The notes: a model not told the origin generated them from the letters alone. 64,000 nt of DNA from Pseudomonas tohonis (GCF_012767755.2 NZ_AP023189.1:1612001-1676000), one strand, 5' to 3'. Counted from the stretch's first letter, positions 54,043-62,437 are shown. Translations and numbers: made by a program.

Positions 54043-55215
54043 TCAGGCCATGGCCAGCCGGGCGTCGCGGCGTTTTTCCAGGCGCAGGGCGAAGAGGGCG
54101 ACGGCGAGGGCGAGGATCGGCAGGCTGGCGGCGGCCCAGGGCAGGGCGATGAGGCCGGGGCCCTGGTCGATGACGCTGCCACCGAGCCAGGCGCCCAGGG
54201 CGTTGCCCAGGTTGAAGGCAGCGATGTTGAAGCTGGCGGCCACGCTCTGGCCGGCACCTTCGGCCTTTTCCAGCACCCAGATCTGCAGGGGCGGCACGGT
54301 GGCGAAGCCGGCGACGCCGAGCAGGAAGGTGAAGGCGATGACCGCGACCTGGTTTTCCAGCACGAAGCCCATCAGGCCCAGCACCACGGCCAGGGCGGCC
54401 ATGCTGCCGAGGAGTGCCGGCAGCAGGCGGCGGTCGGCGAGGCGGCCGCCCAGCAGGTTGCCCAGCACCAGGCCGGCACCGAACACCAGCAGCACCGGCG
54501 AGACGGCCGCTTCGCCGAAGCCGCTGACACGGGTCAGCAACGGTGCGATGTAGCTGAACACGGTGAACACGCCGCCAAAGCCCAGCACGGTGGTGAGCAG
54601 GCCGAGCAGCACGGCGGGGCGGCCGAGCACGCGGAAATCTTCGCGCAGGCTGCTGGGGGCAGGCTTCTCGCGGTCGCGGGGGACGAACAGGGCGATGATC
54701 ACCAGCGCCACCACGCCGACCACGGTCACCGCCCAGAAGGCCGCGCGCCAGCCCATGGCCTGGCCGAGCCAGGTGCCGAAGGGCACGCCGAGGATGGTGG
54801 CGACGGTGAGGCCGGTGAAGATGATGGCGATGGCCGAGGCGCGACGGTCGGCGGCCACCAGGCTGGTGGCGACCACCGAGCCGACGCCGAAGAAGGTGCC
54901 GTGGGCGAATGAGGTGAGCACCCGCGCGGCCATCAGCGCGGTGTAGTTGGGCGCCAGGGCGCAGGCGAGGTTGCCGAGGGTGAAGATCACCATCAACGCC
55001 AGCAGCGTGGTCTTGCGTGGCCAGCGTGCGCTGAGGGCGGTGAGCAGCGGGGCGCCGGCGACCACGCCGAGGGCGTAGCCGGAGATCAGCAGGCCGGCGG
55101 CGGAGATGGAAACGCCAAGGTCGCCGCCGACCTCCAGCAGCAATCCCATGATGATGAATTCGGTGACACCGATGCCGAAGGCACCGGCTGTGAGGGCGTA
55201 GAGAGCGACGGGCAT
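54043..55215 (-). CDS. MFS transporter (DHA1 drug-efflux type, YdhP/AraJ-like)
   Basis: A 390-residue, 12-helix permease. ALTAGAFGIGVTEFIIMGLL is the typical N-terminus of the AraJ/YdhP group; motif A is present as LTALSARWPRKTTLLALM; GTWLGQAMGWRAAFWAV is the motif C helix. Such proteins export arabinose-type sugars, drugs or small metabolites. It is divergent from a LysR gene (100 bp between the starts) that probably regulates it. Confidence 0.9.
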   Translation of the reverse strand: MPVALYALTAGAFGIGVTEFIIMGLLLEVGGDLGVSISAAGLLISGYALGVVAGAPLLTALSARWPRKTTLLALMVIFTLGNLACALAPNYTALMAARVLTSFAHGTFFGVGSVVATSLVAADRRASAIAIIFTGLTVATILGVPFGTWLGQAMGWRAAFWAVTVVGVVALVIIALFVPRDREKPAPSSLREDFRVLGRPAVLLGLLTTVLGFGGVFTVFSYIAPLLTRVSGFGEAAVSPVLLVFGAGLVLGNLLGGRLADRRLLPALLGSMAALAVVLGLMGFVLENQVAVIAFTFLLGVAGFATVPPLQIWVLEKAEGAGQSVAASFNIAAFNLGNALGAWLGGSVIDQGPGLIALPWAAASLPILALAVALFALRLEKRRDARLAMA

Positions 55216-55296
55216 GACGCGGGCTCCGATGGATGGGCGATGGCGGGCAGCTTATCCACGGCGCTTTTGCTGATATAGACTGCCTCCGCGCAAATC

Positions 55297-55312
55297 ACTT
55301 GTGAGTTCAAGT
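55297..55312. promoter_or_regulatory. Candidate LysR operator, ACTTG-N6-CAAGT
   Basis: Perfect 5-bp arms ACTTG (55297-55301) and CAAGT (55308-55312) in the 100-bp region between the divergent MFS and LysR genes, immediately before the LysR start. The geometry is close to a LysR box (T-N11-A). Confidence 0.55.
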
Positions 55313-55315
55313 CAT

Positions 55316-56218
55316 ATGCCCCGGCCCGATATCAACCGTTTCGGCGAGATGGACGTCTTCGTCCGCGTGGTGGAAACCGGCGGTTTCACCAGCGCCGCCC
55401 GCGCCTGCGGGATAACGCCCTCGGCGGTGAGCAAGCTGGTGTCGCGCCTGGAGGCACGCCTCGGCGCACGGCTGTTCAACCGCTCCACCCGGCGCCTGGG
55501 GCTGACGCCGGAAGGCGAGCGCTTCTACCAGCGCAGCCTGGGCATCCTCGCCGACCTCAATGAGGCCGAGCGCGAGGCCGGGGCCAGTGCGCGTCCCCAT
55601 GGGCGGGTGTGCATCAGTTGCAACGTGCCCATCGGCCGGCAGTACCTGATCCCGGTGCTGCCGGAGTTCCTCGCCCTGTACCCGGAGGTGACTCTCGACA
55701 TCAGCCTCACCGATGCGGTGGTGGACCTGCTGGAGACCCGCGCCGACGTGGCGATCCGCAGCGGCCCGTTGAAGGACTCCGGGCTGGTGGCGCGCAAGCT
55801 CGGCGACTCGGCTCACCATGTGGTGGCGGCGCCTGCCTATCTCGCCCGCCACGGTGCACCGGCGACGCCCGCCGAGCTGGCCGGGCACAACTGCCTCAAT
55901 TTCAACTACCAGCGGGCGGGGCGTGACTGGCCTTTCACGGGCATCGAGGACGAACACGAGGCGCCCCGGGGCAACCTGCTGATCAGCGATGGCGACGCCT
56001 TGCGCCACCTGGCCCTGGAAGGACTGGGACTGGCGCGGCTGGCCAGTTTCCAGGTGCACGACGACCTCCGCGAGGGGCGCCTGCAGGCGGTGCTGGAGGA
56101 CTACAACCCCGGCGACAGCAAGCCGATTCACGCACTCTACGTCGGCCAGGGCGGGCACCTGCCGACACGGGTGCGGGTGCTGCTGGACTTTCTGGCCGAG
56201 CGGATGCGCCTTCCCTAG
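55316..56218 (+). CDS. LysR-family transcriptional regulator
   Basis: A 300-residue regulator. HTH: DVFVRVVETGGFTSAARACGIT, PSAVSKLVSRLEARLGARLFNRSTRRLGLTPEG at residues about 10-65; effector domain from about 90 with LPEFLALYPEVTLDISLTD. It is the CrgA/YafC-like subgroup. Divergent from the MFS efflux gene with a candidate operator between; control of that pump is inferred. It starts at ATG 55316; an in-frame GTG at 55301 is less likely. It converges with the methyltransferase gene and overlaps it by 4 bp. Confidence 0.91.
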   Translation: MPRPDINRFGEMDVFVRVVETGGFTSAARACGITPSAVSKLVSRLEARLGARLFNRSTRRLGLTPEGERFYQRSLGILADLNEAEREAGASARPHGRVCISCNVPIGRQYLIPVLPEFLALYPEVTLDISLTDAVVDLLETRADVAIRSGPLKDSGLVARKLGDSAHHVVAAPAYLARHGAPATPAELAGHNCLNFNYQRAGRDWPFTGIEDEHEAPRGNLLISDGDALRHLALEGLGLARLASFQVHDDLREGRLQAVLEDYNPGDSKPIHALYVGQGGHLPTRVRVLLDFLAERMRLP

Positions 56219-57015
56219 AGAGGCTTCTCCGCCCAGGTGGCGAGGAAGGTCGGCAGGTACCTGTCGATCACGAAGCGCGGGTTCGGCTGGGCGTCTTCAT
56301 GGAAGCCGCGCAGCACGAAGCCGGCTTCCAGCTGGCCGCCGATCTGCTGCGCCAGGCTGTGGCCGAACACCAGTGCTTCTCCGCGTTCGCGCTTGGCCGC
56401 CAGCTCCTCTGGACCCAGGTCGTCGAGGTCGGAATAGGGCAGGGTGAAGCGCGGCTTGATCAGGCCCTGCTCGGCGTAGTGCGGATCGCGGTCGGCGACG
56501 AACACCACCGGGTTGTAGAAGCTCGACAGCAGCCGGCCGCCGGGGCGCAGGACGCGGAAGCACTCGCGCCAGACAGGGCGGATATCCGGCACGTAGAGGT
56601 TGGAGATGGGGTGGAACACGCAGTCGAAACGCGCGTCGGCCAGGGCCGAGAGGTCGCGCATGTCGCCTTGCAGGGTTTCCAGCTGCAGGCCGTCTCGCCC
56701 GGCCACCTCGCGGTCGCGGGCGAGCTGCTCGGCGGAGGCGTCCAGCACCAGCACCTCGGCACCGGCGGCGGCCAGTACCGGGGCCTGCTGGCCGCCACCG
56801 GAAGCCAGGCAGAGGATGCGCAGCCCGCGCACCTCGGGGAGCCAGCCGGCGGGCAGCGGGCCGGGCGTGAGGCGCACCTGCCAGTCGCCCGCGCGGGCGG
56901 CGGCGATGGTGGCGGCGTCCACGGGGCGCGACCATTCGCAGTATTGCCGGGCCTGGCGGTCCCAGGCGGCGCTGTTGTGCTGGAGGATGTCCAGTGCGGG
57001 CTTGTGGCGGGGTAT
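56215..57015 (-). CDS. Class I SAM-dependent methyltransferase, start codon unclear
   Basis: The enzyme part is clear: QHNSAAWDRQARQYCEWSRPVD, motif I RGLRILCLASGGGQQAPVLAAAGA (SAM loop), VLVLDASAEQL (acidic end of strand 2), GDMRDLSALAD, and CVFHPISNLYVPDI. About 266 residues from IPRHKPALDILQHNS to WAEKPL. Homologs would begin at or near M-P-R-H-K. Here that codon is ATA (57015-57013), preceded at the right distance by AAGGA; no ATG, GTG or TTG is closer than a TTG about 45 bases upstream and another at 57201. So it may use ATA, a longer unnatural N-terminus, or be disabled by an ATG to ATA change. It acts on an unknown substrate. Confidence 0.7.
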   Translation of the reverse strand: MPRHKPALDILQHNSAAWDRQARQYCEWSRPVDAATIAAARAGDWQVRLTPGPLPAGWLPEVRGLRILCLASGGGQQAPVLAAAGAEVLVLDASAEQLARDREVAGRDGLQLETLQGDMRDLSALADARFDCVFHPISNLYVPDIRPVWRECFRVLRPGGRLLSSFYNPVVFVADRDPHYAEQGLIKPRFTLPYSDLDDLGPEELAAKRERGEALVFGHSLAQQIGGQLEAGFVLRGFHEDAQPNPRFVIDRYLPTFLATWAEKPL

Positions 57016-57238
57016 GTGGCGTTCCTTGCGGGGGTGGTCCGAGGCTTGGGTAGGAAGAAATACCTGAAAACGTCCCAAGAGTGACAGGGCGATGCAGAGC
57101 TTTAAGATGTCGAGCCGAAACTGCCACCTTGTACTGGGAACAGCCTCTACGGGTTGATGCGTATGGAAAGGGCAGAAACCAGTAATGCGCGTTTGAGGCA
57201 AGGTACTTCAAGAATGGAGCTCTGGGGACACTGATCCA

Positions 57239-57739
57239 ATGGATAAAAAATCCCGGGTGGTTGTAAACCCACACTACACATCAAGGCTTCTTGGCCCGCT
57301 TGCCTTGGCTGCTGAGATGGACGCAGAAGGGCTTGTCCTGGGAGCGGTCGATTACACCAACCGGCGCCACTGTGAACTCGTAATAGAGAACCTGGTTCGG
57401 CCTACATTCGAACGACTGGATGTGAGTGAAGCGACGGAAGTCAAAAACTCCTTGGGTTACTTGGGTACAGACCCCAATGCCCGGAAGAGTTTGATTGAGG
57501 ACAGGCTCCTGCTATGCGGCATTCCTCCTGAGGAACACTGCAAGTTCATCACTTTATTGTGGGCGGTTCTCTTTGATGATGAGGATGGCGATGCCGAGTC
57601 CGGTTTTGAACAGTTCAAAGTCGTGAATAAGCCGCTCGGCCGACATCGTTTTTCTCTCATCGGCCCACAGAAAAGAACGCTTGCAGAGCAGCTCGATGAG
57701 CTACGGATTCAGCTCGCTTTTTTAGAGCGGCAGAATTAG
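57239..57739 (+). CDS. Low-GC orphan gene, function unknown
   Basis: A 166-residue protein that I do not recognise. The composition is near 50 percent GC, clearly lower than all neighbours, with rare codons (AGA, TTA, CTA, ATA), as is the 200 bp before it. The N-terminus is basic (MDKKSRVVVNP), then a hydrophobic stretch PLALAAEMDAEGLVLGAVDY, an acidic patch DDEDGDAESGFEQF, and a C-terminal heptad-like helix LAEQLDELRIQLAFLERQN. No signal peptide. It looks horizontally acquired. It sits between the methyltransferase (divergent) and HIT gene. Confidence 0.6.
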   Translation: MDKKSRVVVNPHYTSRLLGPLALAAEMDAEGLVLGAVDYTNRRHCELVIENLVRPTFERLDVSEATEVKNSLGYLGTDPNARKSLIEDRLLLCGIPPEEHCKFITLLWAVLFDDEDGDAESGFEQFKVVNKPLGRHRFSLIGPQKRTLAEQLDELRIQLAFLERQN

Positions 57740-57852
57740 GAATAGGCGCGAGGCGCAGGCTGTTCCAGTTGGATTTAGGCACTCTGGGGGTTCAACCCGG
57801 CGGCGGCGGGCGTTAAGGTGCGCGGTCAGCAAACGGCAAATGGAGCGCCACG

Positions 57853-58284
57853 ATGAGCCTTCACGGCACCTACGATCCGCAGAACGTCTTCGCCCAGATC
57901 ATTCGTGGCGAGGCCCCGTGCTACAAGCTCTACGAGGACGACGACGTGCTCGCCTTCCTCGATATCTTCCCGCAGTCCTACGGCCACACCCTGGTGATCC
58001 CCAAGCGTTCGGCGGCGCGCAACATCCTCGATATCGACCCCGATGCCCTGGCCAAGGTCATGGCCGTGGTGCAGCGCCTGGCGCGCGTGCTGGTGGAGGA
58101 GCTGGAGCCGGCCGGCGTGCAGGTGGCGCAGTTCAACGGCTCGCCGGCGGGGCAGACGGTGTTCCATATCCACATGCACATCGTCCCCCGCTTCGAGGGC
58201 GAGGCCCTGGGCATCCACGCCAGCAAGAAGGCCGATCCGGCGGAGCTGGAAGCGCTGCAGGCGCGTCTGCTCAAGCGCCTCTGA
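57853..58284 (+). CDS. HIT-family nucleotide hydrolase
   Basis: A 143-residue histidine-triad protein. N-terminal NVFAQIIRGEAPCYKLYEDDDVLAF and the triad TVFHIHMHIVPR (H-x-H-x-H-x-x) close to residue 105. HIT proteins split AMP from adenylyl-lysine, ADP-sulfate or similar P-N/P-O bonds. GGAG (57842-57845) precedes ATG 57853. Corresponds to PAO1 PA3295, from memory. A 521-bp non-coding region follows. Confidence 0.93.
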   Translation: MSLHGTYDPQNVFAQIIRGEAPCYKLYEDDDVLAFLDIFPQSYGHTLVIPKRSAARNILDIDPDALAKVMAVVQRLARVLVEELEPAGVQVAQFNGSPAGQTVFHIHMHIVPRFEGEALGIHASKKADPAELEALQARLLKRL

Positions 58285-58805
58285 CGCCCGTCGCCCGTCG
58301 CCCGTCGCGGGCGGCCGGCGGCGAAAGCGGCCGTTCGCGTCCTGTGGGCGGTCGATTTGGCCTTTTTAGCCGCATATAAGCCGATTTTCCCACTCGTCCA
58401 CCTGTGTCCTGGGTGCCGTGTCGAGCATCTATAACCACAATGAACGGAGGCGTTTGTAGGATAAGTCCTACCTGCTCGATGCATTCCAGCCCCGCCGAGC
58501 GACCTTCGTGCACTCGTGCCTGCGCTGGCCGATGGTCTGACGCAGCGGCGCAGGTACCCCGGAAGAGGCCGCGCTGTGGCAGAATTCGCGCCTTGCGCGC
58601 GGGGCCGTTGCTATCCTGCGACGAGCCGTGAGAAGGCCCTCGCGCCTGCCGCCGTGCCCCCTGGGCGCCCCGATACAACAAGGATTCGCTGTTCCGTCCC
58701 GCGTAGCGGGATGAGCCTTTTTCCAATGCTGGCCGAGCCTTCGTCCAGTGACCAACTGCCCAACCGGCTGTGCCGCGCCACAGCCCAGTAACGAGAGGAT
58801 CGACC
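58285..58805. other. 521-bp intergenic region between HIT and fabH2
   Basis: No convincing coding frame. It begins with a GC-rich tandem run (CGCCCGT repeated three times, 58286-58306), then an AT-richer stretch. A perfect repeat GTAGGA-TAAG-TCCTAC lies at 58456-58471. A hairpin TCCCGC-GTA-GCGGGA (58697-58711) followed by TGAGCCTTTTT ends about 85 bp before fabH2. It may hide a small RNA, or be the fabH2 leader with an attenuator-like terminator. Confidence 0.5.
58697..58722 (+). terminator. Terminator-like hairpin in the fabH2 upstream region
   Basis: TCCCGC (58697-58702), GTA loop, GCGGGA (58706-58711), then TGAGCCTTTTT. The 6-bp gap to the T-run is longer than ideal, so it may be weak or regulated. 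Confidence 0.45.
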
Positions 58806-59927
58806 GTGCACAAAGTCGTGATCAGTGGCACCGGCCTTTACACCCCGTCCCAGAGCATCTCCAACGAAGAACTGGTGGCTTCCTTCAACGCCTATGTCCA
58901 GGCCTTCAATGCCGAGAACGCCGCCGCCATCGAGCGTGGCGAGGTCGAGGCGCTGAGCGAATCCAGCGTCGCCTTCATCGAGAAAGCCTCGGGGATCCAG
59001 AGCCGCTTCGTGATGGACAAGGACGGCATCCTCGACCCGCAACGCATGGTTCCGCGCATTCCCGAGCGTTCCAACGAAGAATGGGGCGTGCTCTGCGAGA
59101 TGGCCGTTGGCGCCGCCAAGCAGGCCCTGGAGCGTGCCGGCCGCACCGCCGCCGATATCGACGGCGTGATCGTCGCCTGCTCCAACCTGCAGCGTGCCTA
59201 CCCGGCGGTGGCCATCGAGGTCCAGGCCGCCCTGGGCATCCAGGGCTTCGGCTACGACATGAACGTCGCCTGCTCCTCGGCCACCTTCGGCATCCAGGCG
59301 GCGACCACCGCCGTACAGACCGGCCAGGCGCGCGCCATCCTCATGGTCAACCCGGAAATCTGCACCGGCCACCTGAACTTCCGCGACCGTGACAGCCACT
59401 TCATCTTCGGCGACGCGGCCACTGCGGTGATCATCGAGCGTGCCGACCAGGCCACCTCGAAGTACCAGTTCGACATCGTCGGCACCAAGCTGCTGACCCA
59501 GTTCTCCAACAACATCCGCAACAACTTCGGCTTCCTCAACCGCGCGGCGGAAGAGGGCGTCGGTGCCCGCGACAAGCTGTTCGTGCAGGAAGGCCGCAAG
59601 GTGTTCCGCGACGTCTGCCCCATGGTCGCCGAGCTGATCGCCGCGCACCTGCAGGAGAACGCGCTGGAGGTCACCGACGTGAAGCGCTTCTGGCTGCACC
59701 AGGCCAACCTCAACATGAACCTGCTGATCGCCCGCAAGCTGCTGGGTCGCGACGCCGAGGCCCACGAGGCGCCGGTGATCCTCGACACCTACGCCAACAC
59801 CAGCTCCGCCGGTTCGGTGATCGCCTTCCACAAGTACCAGGACGACCTGCCCAGCGGTGCCCTGGGCGTGCTCAGCTCCTTCGGTGCCGGCTACTCCATC
59901 GGCAGCGTGATCCTGCGCAAGCGTTGA
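58806..59927 (+). CDS. fabH2: Beta-ketoacyl-ACP synthase III family, FabH2
   Basis: A 373-residue thiolase-fold condensing enzyme. Catalytic Cys in [14 protein letters not shown], His in [16 protein letters not shown], Asn in [15 protein letters not shown]. It is very close to P. aeruginosa PA3286 (FabH2), reported to condense octanoyl-CoA with malonyl-ACP and so carry beta-oxidation intermediates into fatty-acid synthesis, bypassing the first cycles. GTG start 58806 (V-H-K-V-V-I-S-G); GAGAGG at 58793-58798 supports it. It overlaps by one base with the downstream ECF sigma gene (TGATG). Confidence 0.94.
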   Translation: MHKVVISGTGLYTPSQSISNEELVASFNAYVQAFNAENAAAIERGEVEALSESSVAFIEKASGIQSRFVMDKDGILDPQRMVPRIPERSNEEWGVLCEMAVGAAKQALERAGRTAADIDGVIVACSNLQRAYPAVAIEVQAALGIQGFGYDMNVACSSATFGIQAATTAVQTGQARAILMVNPEICTGHLNFRDRDSHFIFGDAATAVIIERADQATSKYQFDIVGTKLLTQFSNNIRNNFGFLNRAAEEGVGARDKLFVQEGRKVFRDVCPMVAELIAAHLQENALEVTDVKRFWLHQANLNMNLLIARKLLGRDAEAHEAPVILDTYANTSSAGSVIAFHKYQDDLPSGALGVLSSFGAGYSIGSVILRKR

Positions 59928-60538
59928 TGGCCGCTCCCGCGGACGACGAACTGCTGCCGCGCCTCAGGGCGGGGCAGCAGCAGGCGTTCCGCGAACTCAT
60001 CGATACCTACCAGGGCGCCATGCGCGCCGTGGCCTTCGCCATCGTTGGCGGCCGGCATGCCGAGGAGGTGGTGCAGGATGCCTGGCTCGCCGTGGTGCGC
60101 AGCCTGGACAGCTTCCAGCAGCGCTCCAGCCTGAAGACCTGGCTGCTGACCATCGTCGCCAACACCGCCCGCACCCGGCTCAAGCAAAGCCGCCGTGAAG
60201 TGCTGCTCGACGACCTGCCCGCGCCCCACGGCACCGTGGACGACGCGCGCTTCGCCGCCGACGGCCACTGGCTGGCCGCCCCCTCCGCCTGGCACGAGGA
60301 CTCCCCCGAGGCCCTGCTCGCCGAGGAGGAGCTGCGTCAGTGCCTGGAGAAGACCCTGCTGAGCCTTTCCGACCTGCAGCGCAGCGTGCTGCTGCTGCGC
60401 GAGCGCCAGGGCCTGGAGTTGCAGGAGATCTGTAACCTGCTGGAGGTTTCGCTCTCCAATGTCCGGGTGCTGCTGCATCGCGGGCGCCTCAAGCTGTTCG
60501 CCACCCTGGAGCACTACGAGGAGACGGGCCAATGCTGA
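59927..60538 (+). CDS. ECF-family RNA polymerase sigma factor
   Basis: A 203-residue sigma-70 family protein. Region 2 (residues about 15-80): FRELIDTYQGAMRAVAFAIV, AEEVVQDAWLAVVRSLDSF, LKTWLLTIVANTARTRLK. Region 4 (about 135-190): LSLSDLQRSVLLLRERQGLE, LQEICNLLEVSLSNVRVLLHRGRLKL. It starts with ATG 59927, overlapping the fabH2 stop, and overlaps the anti-sigma gene by 7 bp. The promoter it recognises is unknown. Corresponds to PAO1 PA3285, from memory. Confidence 0.93.
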   Translation: MAAPADDELLPRLRAGQQQAFRELIDTYQGAMRAVAFAIVGGRHAEEVVQDAWLAVVRSLDSFQQRSSLKTWLLTIVANTARTRLKQSRREVLLDDLPAPHGTVDDARFAADGHWLAAPSAWHEDSPEALLAEEELRQCLEKTLLSLSDLQRSVLLLRERQGLELQEICNLLEVSLSNVRVLLHRGRLKLFATLEHYEETGQC

Positions 60539-60765
60539 ACTGCCGCGAGCTGGTCGCCCGATCCAGCGACTACATCGATGGCCAGCTGGGCGTCGTGCAG
60601 CGCCTGGGTGTTCGCCAGCACCTGCTGATCTGCCCTCACTGCCGGCGCTTCCTCGCCCAGTTGAACCTCACCCGAGAAGTGTTCAGGCAATTGTCCGAAC
60701 CGGCTCCCGACGGTGATGAAAACCTCGCAGAACTACTCGCCAGGGCACGCCACGAATCCCCCTGA
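60532..60765 (+). CDS. Zinc-finger anti-sigma factor (zf-HC2)
   Basis: A 77-residue protein with the HCC zinc motif: VRQHLLICPHCRRFL (H-x3-C-x2-C), preceded by the paired Cys at MLNCRELVARSSDYIDGQL. It lacks a transmembrane segment, so it is a soluble, ZAS-type (possibly redox-responsive) anti-sigma factor that would hold the ECF sigma factor encoded upstream. Overlap of 7 bp with the sigma gene gives coupled translation, keeping the ratio fixed. Confidence 0.9.
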   Translation: MLNCRELVARSSDYIDGQLGVVQRLGVRQHLLICPHCRRFLAQLNLTREVFRQLSEPAPDGDENLAELLARARHESP

Positions 60766-60909
60766 AGCGGGTCATCGCGCCGTAACATTTCCGTCGTGTC
60801 GTCATATCCGGTTGCATGCCACGCTGCGACAAGCTGCCGCTTCGCTTGGCTGTAAAGCCCGGCCTAGAGCGGTTTTTCTCATATTTCCAATGGCGATGAA
60901 AAAGTTCCT

Positions 60910-60927
60910 CTGTCATAAAACATTTAT
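60910..60927 (+). promoter_or_regulatory. Pho box upstream of the porin gene
   Basis: CTGTCATAAAACATTTAT matches the PhoB site consensus (CTGTCATAWAWCTGTAAY) at 14 of 18 positions, with the first ten exact, 109 bp before the porin start. It indicates induction under phosphate limitation, as for oprP/oprO. Confidence 0.7.
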
Positions 60928-61035
60928 CTAAAAGCAACTGAGCTGAAATAACCCCCCGCCAACATTCCCCCCCAGCACGAACGAGCCCAACGCTCGGGTG
61001 TTTTCCAGCACTAAAGACCAACAGGGGAATCTTCG

Positions 61036-62385
61036 ATGATCCGTAAGCACTTCGCCGGTTTTGCCGCCAGCGCCATGGCCCTGGCCATTTCCGCCCAGGC
61101 TTTCGCTGGTACCGTCACCACCGACGGCACCGACATCGTTATCAAGACCAAGGGCGGCCTTGAAGTCGCTACCACCGACAAGTCCTTCGCCTTCAAGCTG
61201 GGCGGCCGCCTGCAAGCCGACTACGGTCGCTTCGATGGCCTCTACACCCGCAATGGCGACACCGGTGACGCTGCCTACTTCCGCCGCGCCTACCTGGAAC
61301 TCTCCGGCATCGCGTTCACCGACTGGGCCTACGCTGTCGCCTATGACTTCTCCGAGAACTCCGGTAACGGTGGCAGCACCAGCAACGGCAGCAGCAACCA
61401 GCCCAGCGGTAACTTCGACGAAGCTTCGCTGAGCTACACCGGCTTCAACCCGATCACCATCCGCGTCGGTCGTTTCGACCCCGATTTCGGCCTGGAAAAA
61501 GCCACCAGCTCCAAGTGGGTGACCGCTCTGGAACGCAGCGCCATGAACGAAGTCGTGGATTGGGCCAACACCCACCAGGACGGCCTCGGCGTTCAGGTCC
61601 AGGCGCTGATCAGCAACTACGGCTATGTCTCCACCAGCCTGGCCAGCAAAGACGCCAACGACGACGAAGGCGACAGCGTCAAGCAGTTCAACGTCCGCGG
61701 CGTGTTCGCCCCGATGGCCGAAGCCGGCAACGTGCTGCACTTCGGTGTGAACTTCGCCCAGCGCAAGCTGGACGACGTGGCCGGTGCCGACGTTCGCTAC
61801 CGCTCCCGCCTGGGCATGCGTGGCGTGGACACCAACGGTGGTAACTCCAGCGGCAACCTGGGCAACCGCGCCGTGCTGGCCGGCACCAACTCCGCCACGT
61901 CCTTCTGGGACGACGACACCGCATTCGGCCTGGAAGCCGCTTTCGCCTCTGGCCCGTTCTCCATCCAGGGTGAGTGGATGAAGCGCGAGACCGATTCCGC
62001 TGGTGCCCAGTCCGACCTGGAAGCCGATGGCTTCTACGTCCAGGCCGCCTACACCCTGACCGGTGAAGCGCGTGGCTACAAAATGGGCAAGTTCGACGCC
62101 ATCAAGCCTGCCAACAAGCAGACCGGCGCCTGGGAAATCTACTATCGCTACGACAGCATCTCGGCTGACAACGACGTTGCCGTGCTGGCCGCTGCCAACC
62201 AGACCTTCCTGCGTGATGCCGAAGACACCGAAGCCAAGGTCCACAACATCGGTGTGAACTGGTACGCCAACGAAGCGGTGAAGATCAGCGGCATGTACAC
62301 CAAGGCCAAGACCGACCACTTCACCAACCGTGTGGGTGATGACAGCGGCGACGGCTTCGTGGTCCGCGCCCAGTACGTGTTCTAA
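61036..62385 (+). CDS. oprP: Phosphate/polyphosphate-selective porin, OprP/OprO family
   Basis: A 449-residue outer-membrane porin. The signal peptide ends SAQAFA, cleavage before GTVTTDG; the mature protein begins GTVTTDGTDIVIKTKGGLEV, almost identical to OprP. It closes with DGFVVRAQYVF, with terminal Phe for BAM-mediated insertion. In the central part GLEKATSSKWVTALER matches OprP. The positions equal to OprP 62 and 114 are Tyr (FRRAYLEL) and Asp (GRFDPDFG): OprP has Tyr/Tyr and OprO Phe/Asp. So the channel combines both. One loop (SNGSSNQPSG) is about 10 residues longer. Single gene here, not an oprO-oprP pair. A Pho box lies upstream and a terminator follows. Confidence 0.92.
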   Translation: MIRKHFAGFAASAMALAISAQAFAGTVTTDGTDIVIKTKGGLEVATTDKSFAFKLGGRLQADYGRFDGLYTRNGDTGDAAYFRRAYLELSGIAFTDWAYAVAYDFSENSGNGGSTSNGSSNQPSGNFDEASLSYTGFNPITIRVGRFDPDFGLEKATSSKWVTALERSAMNEVVDWANTHQDGLGVQVQALISNYGYVSTSLASKDANDDEGDSVKQFNVRGVFAPMAEAGNVLHFGVNFAQRKLDDVAGADVRYRSRLGMRGVDTNGGNSSGNLGNRAVLAGTNSATSFWDDDTAFGLEAAFASGPFSIQGEWMKRETDSAGAQSDLEADGFYVQAAYTLTGEARGYKMGKFDAIKPANKQTGAWEIYYRYDSISADNDVAVLAAANQTFLRDAEDTEAKVHNIGVNWYANEAVKISGMYTKAKTDHFTNRVGDDSGDGFVVRAQYVF

Positions 62386-62412
62386 GCAATACCGTTCATC
62401 CGCTCCTTCTTG

Positions 62413-62437
62413 AGCCCCGCTTCGGCGGGGCTTTTTT
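62413..62437 (+). terminator. oprP: Rho-independent terminator of the porin gene
   Basis: AGCCCCGC (62413-62420), TTCG loop, GCGGGGCT (62425-62432), then T-run to 62437, 28 bp after the stop. Confidence 0.92.

Noticed and set aside
58286..58306. Possible CRISPR or VNTR in the CGCCCGT run.
   Set aside because: Only three 7-bp units without spacers; a simple GC-rich tandem repeat.
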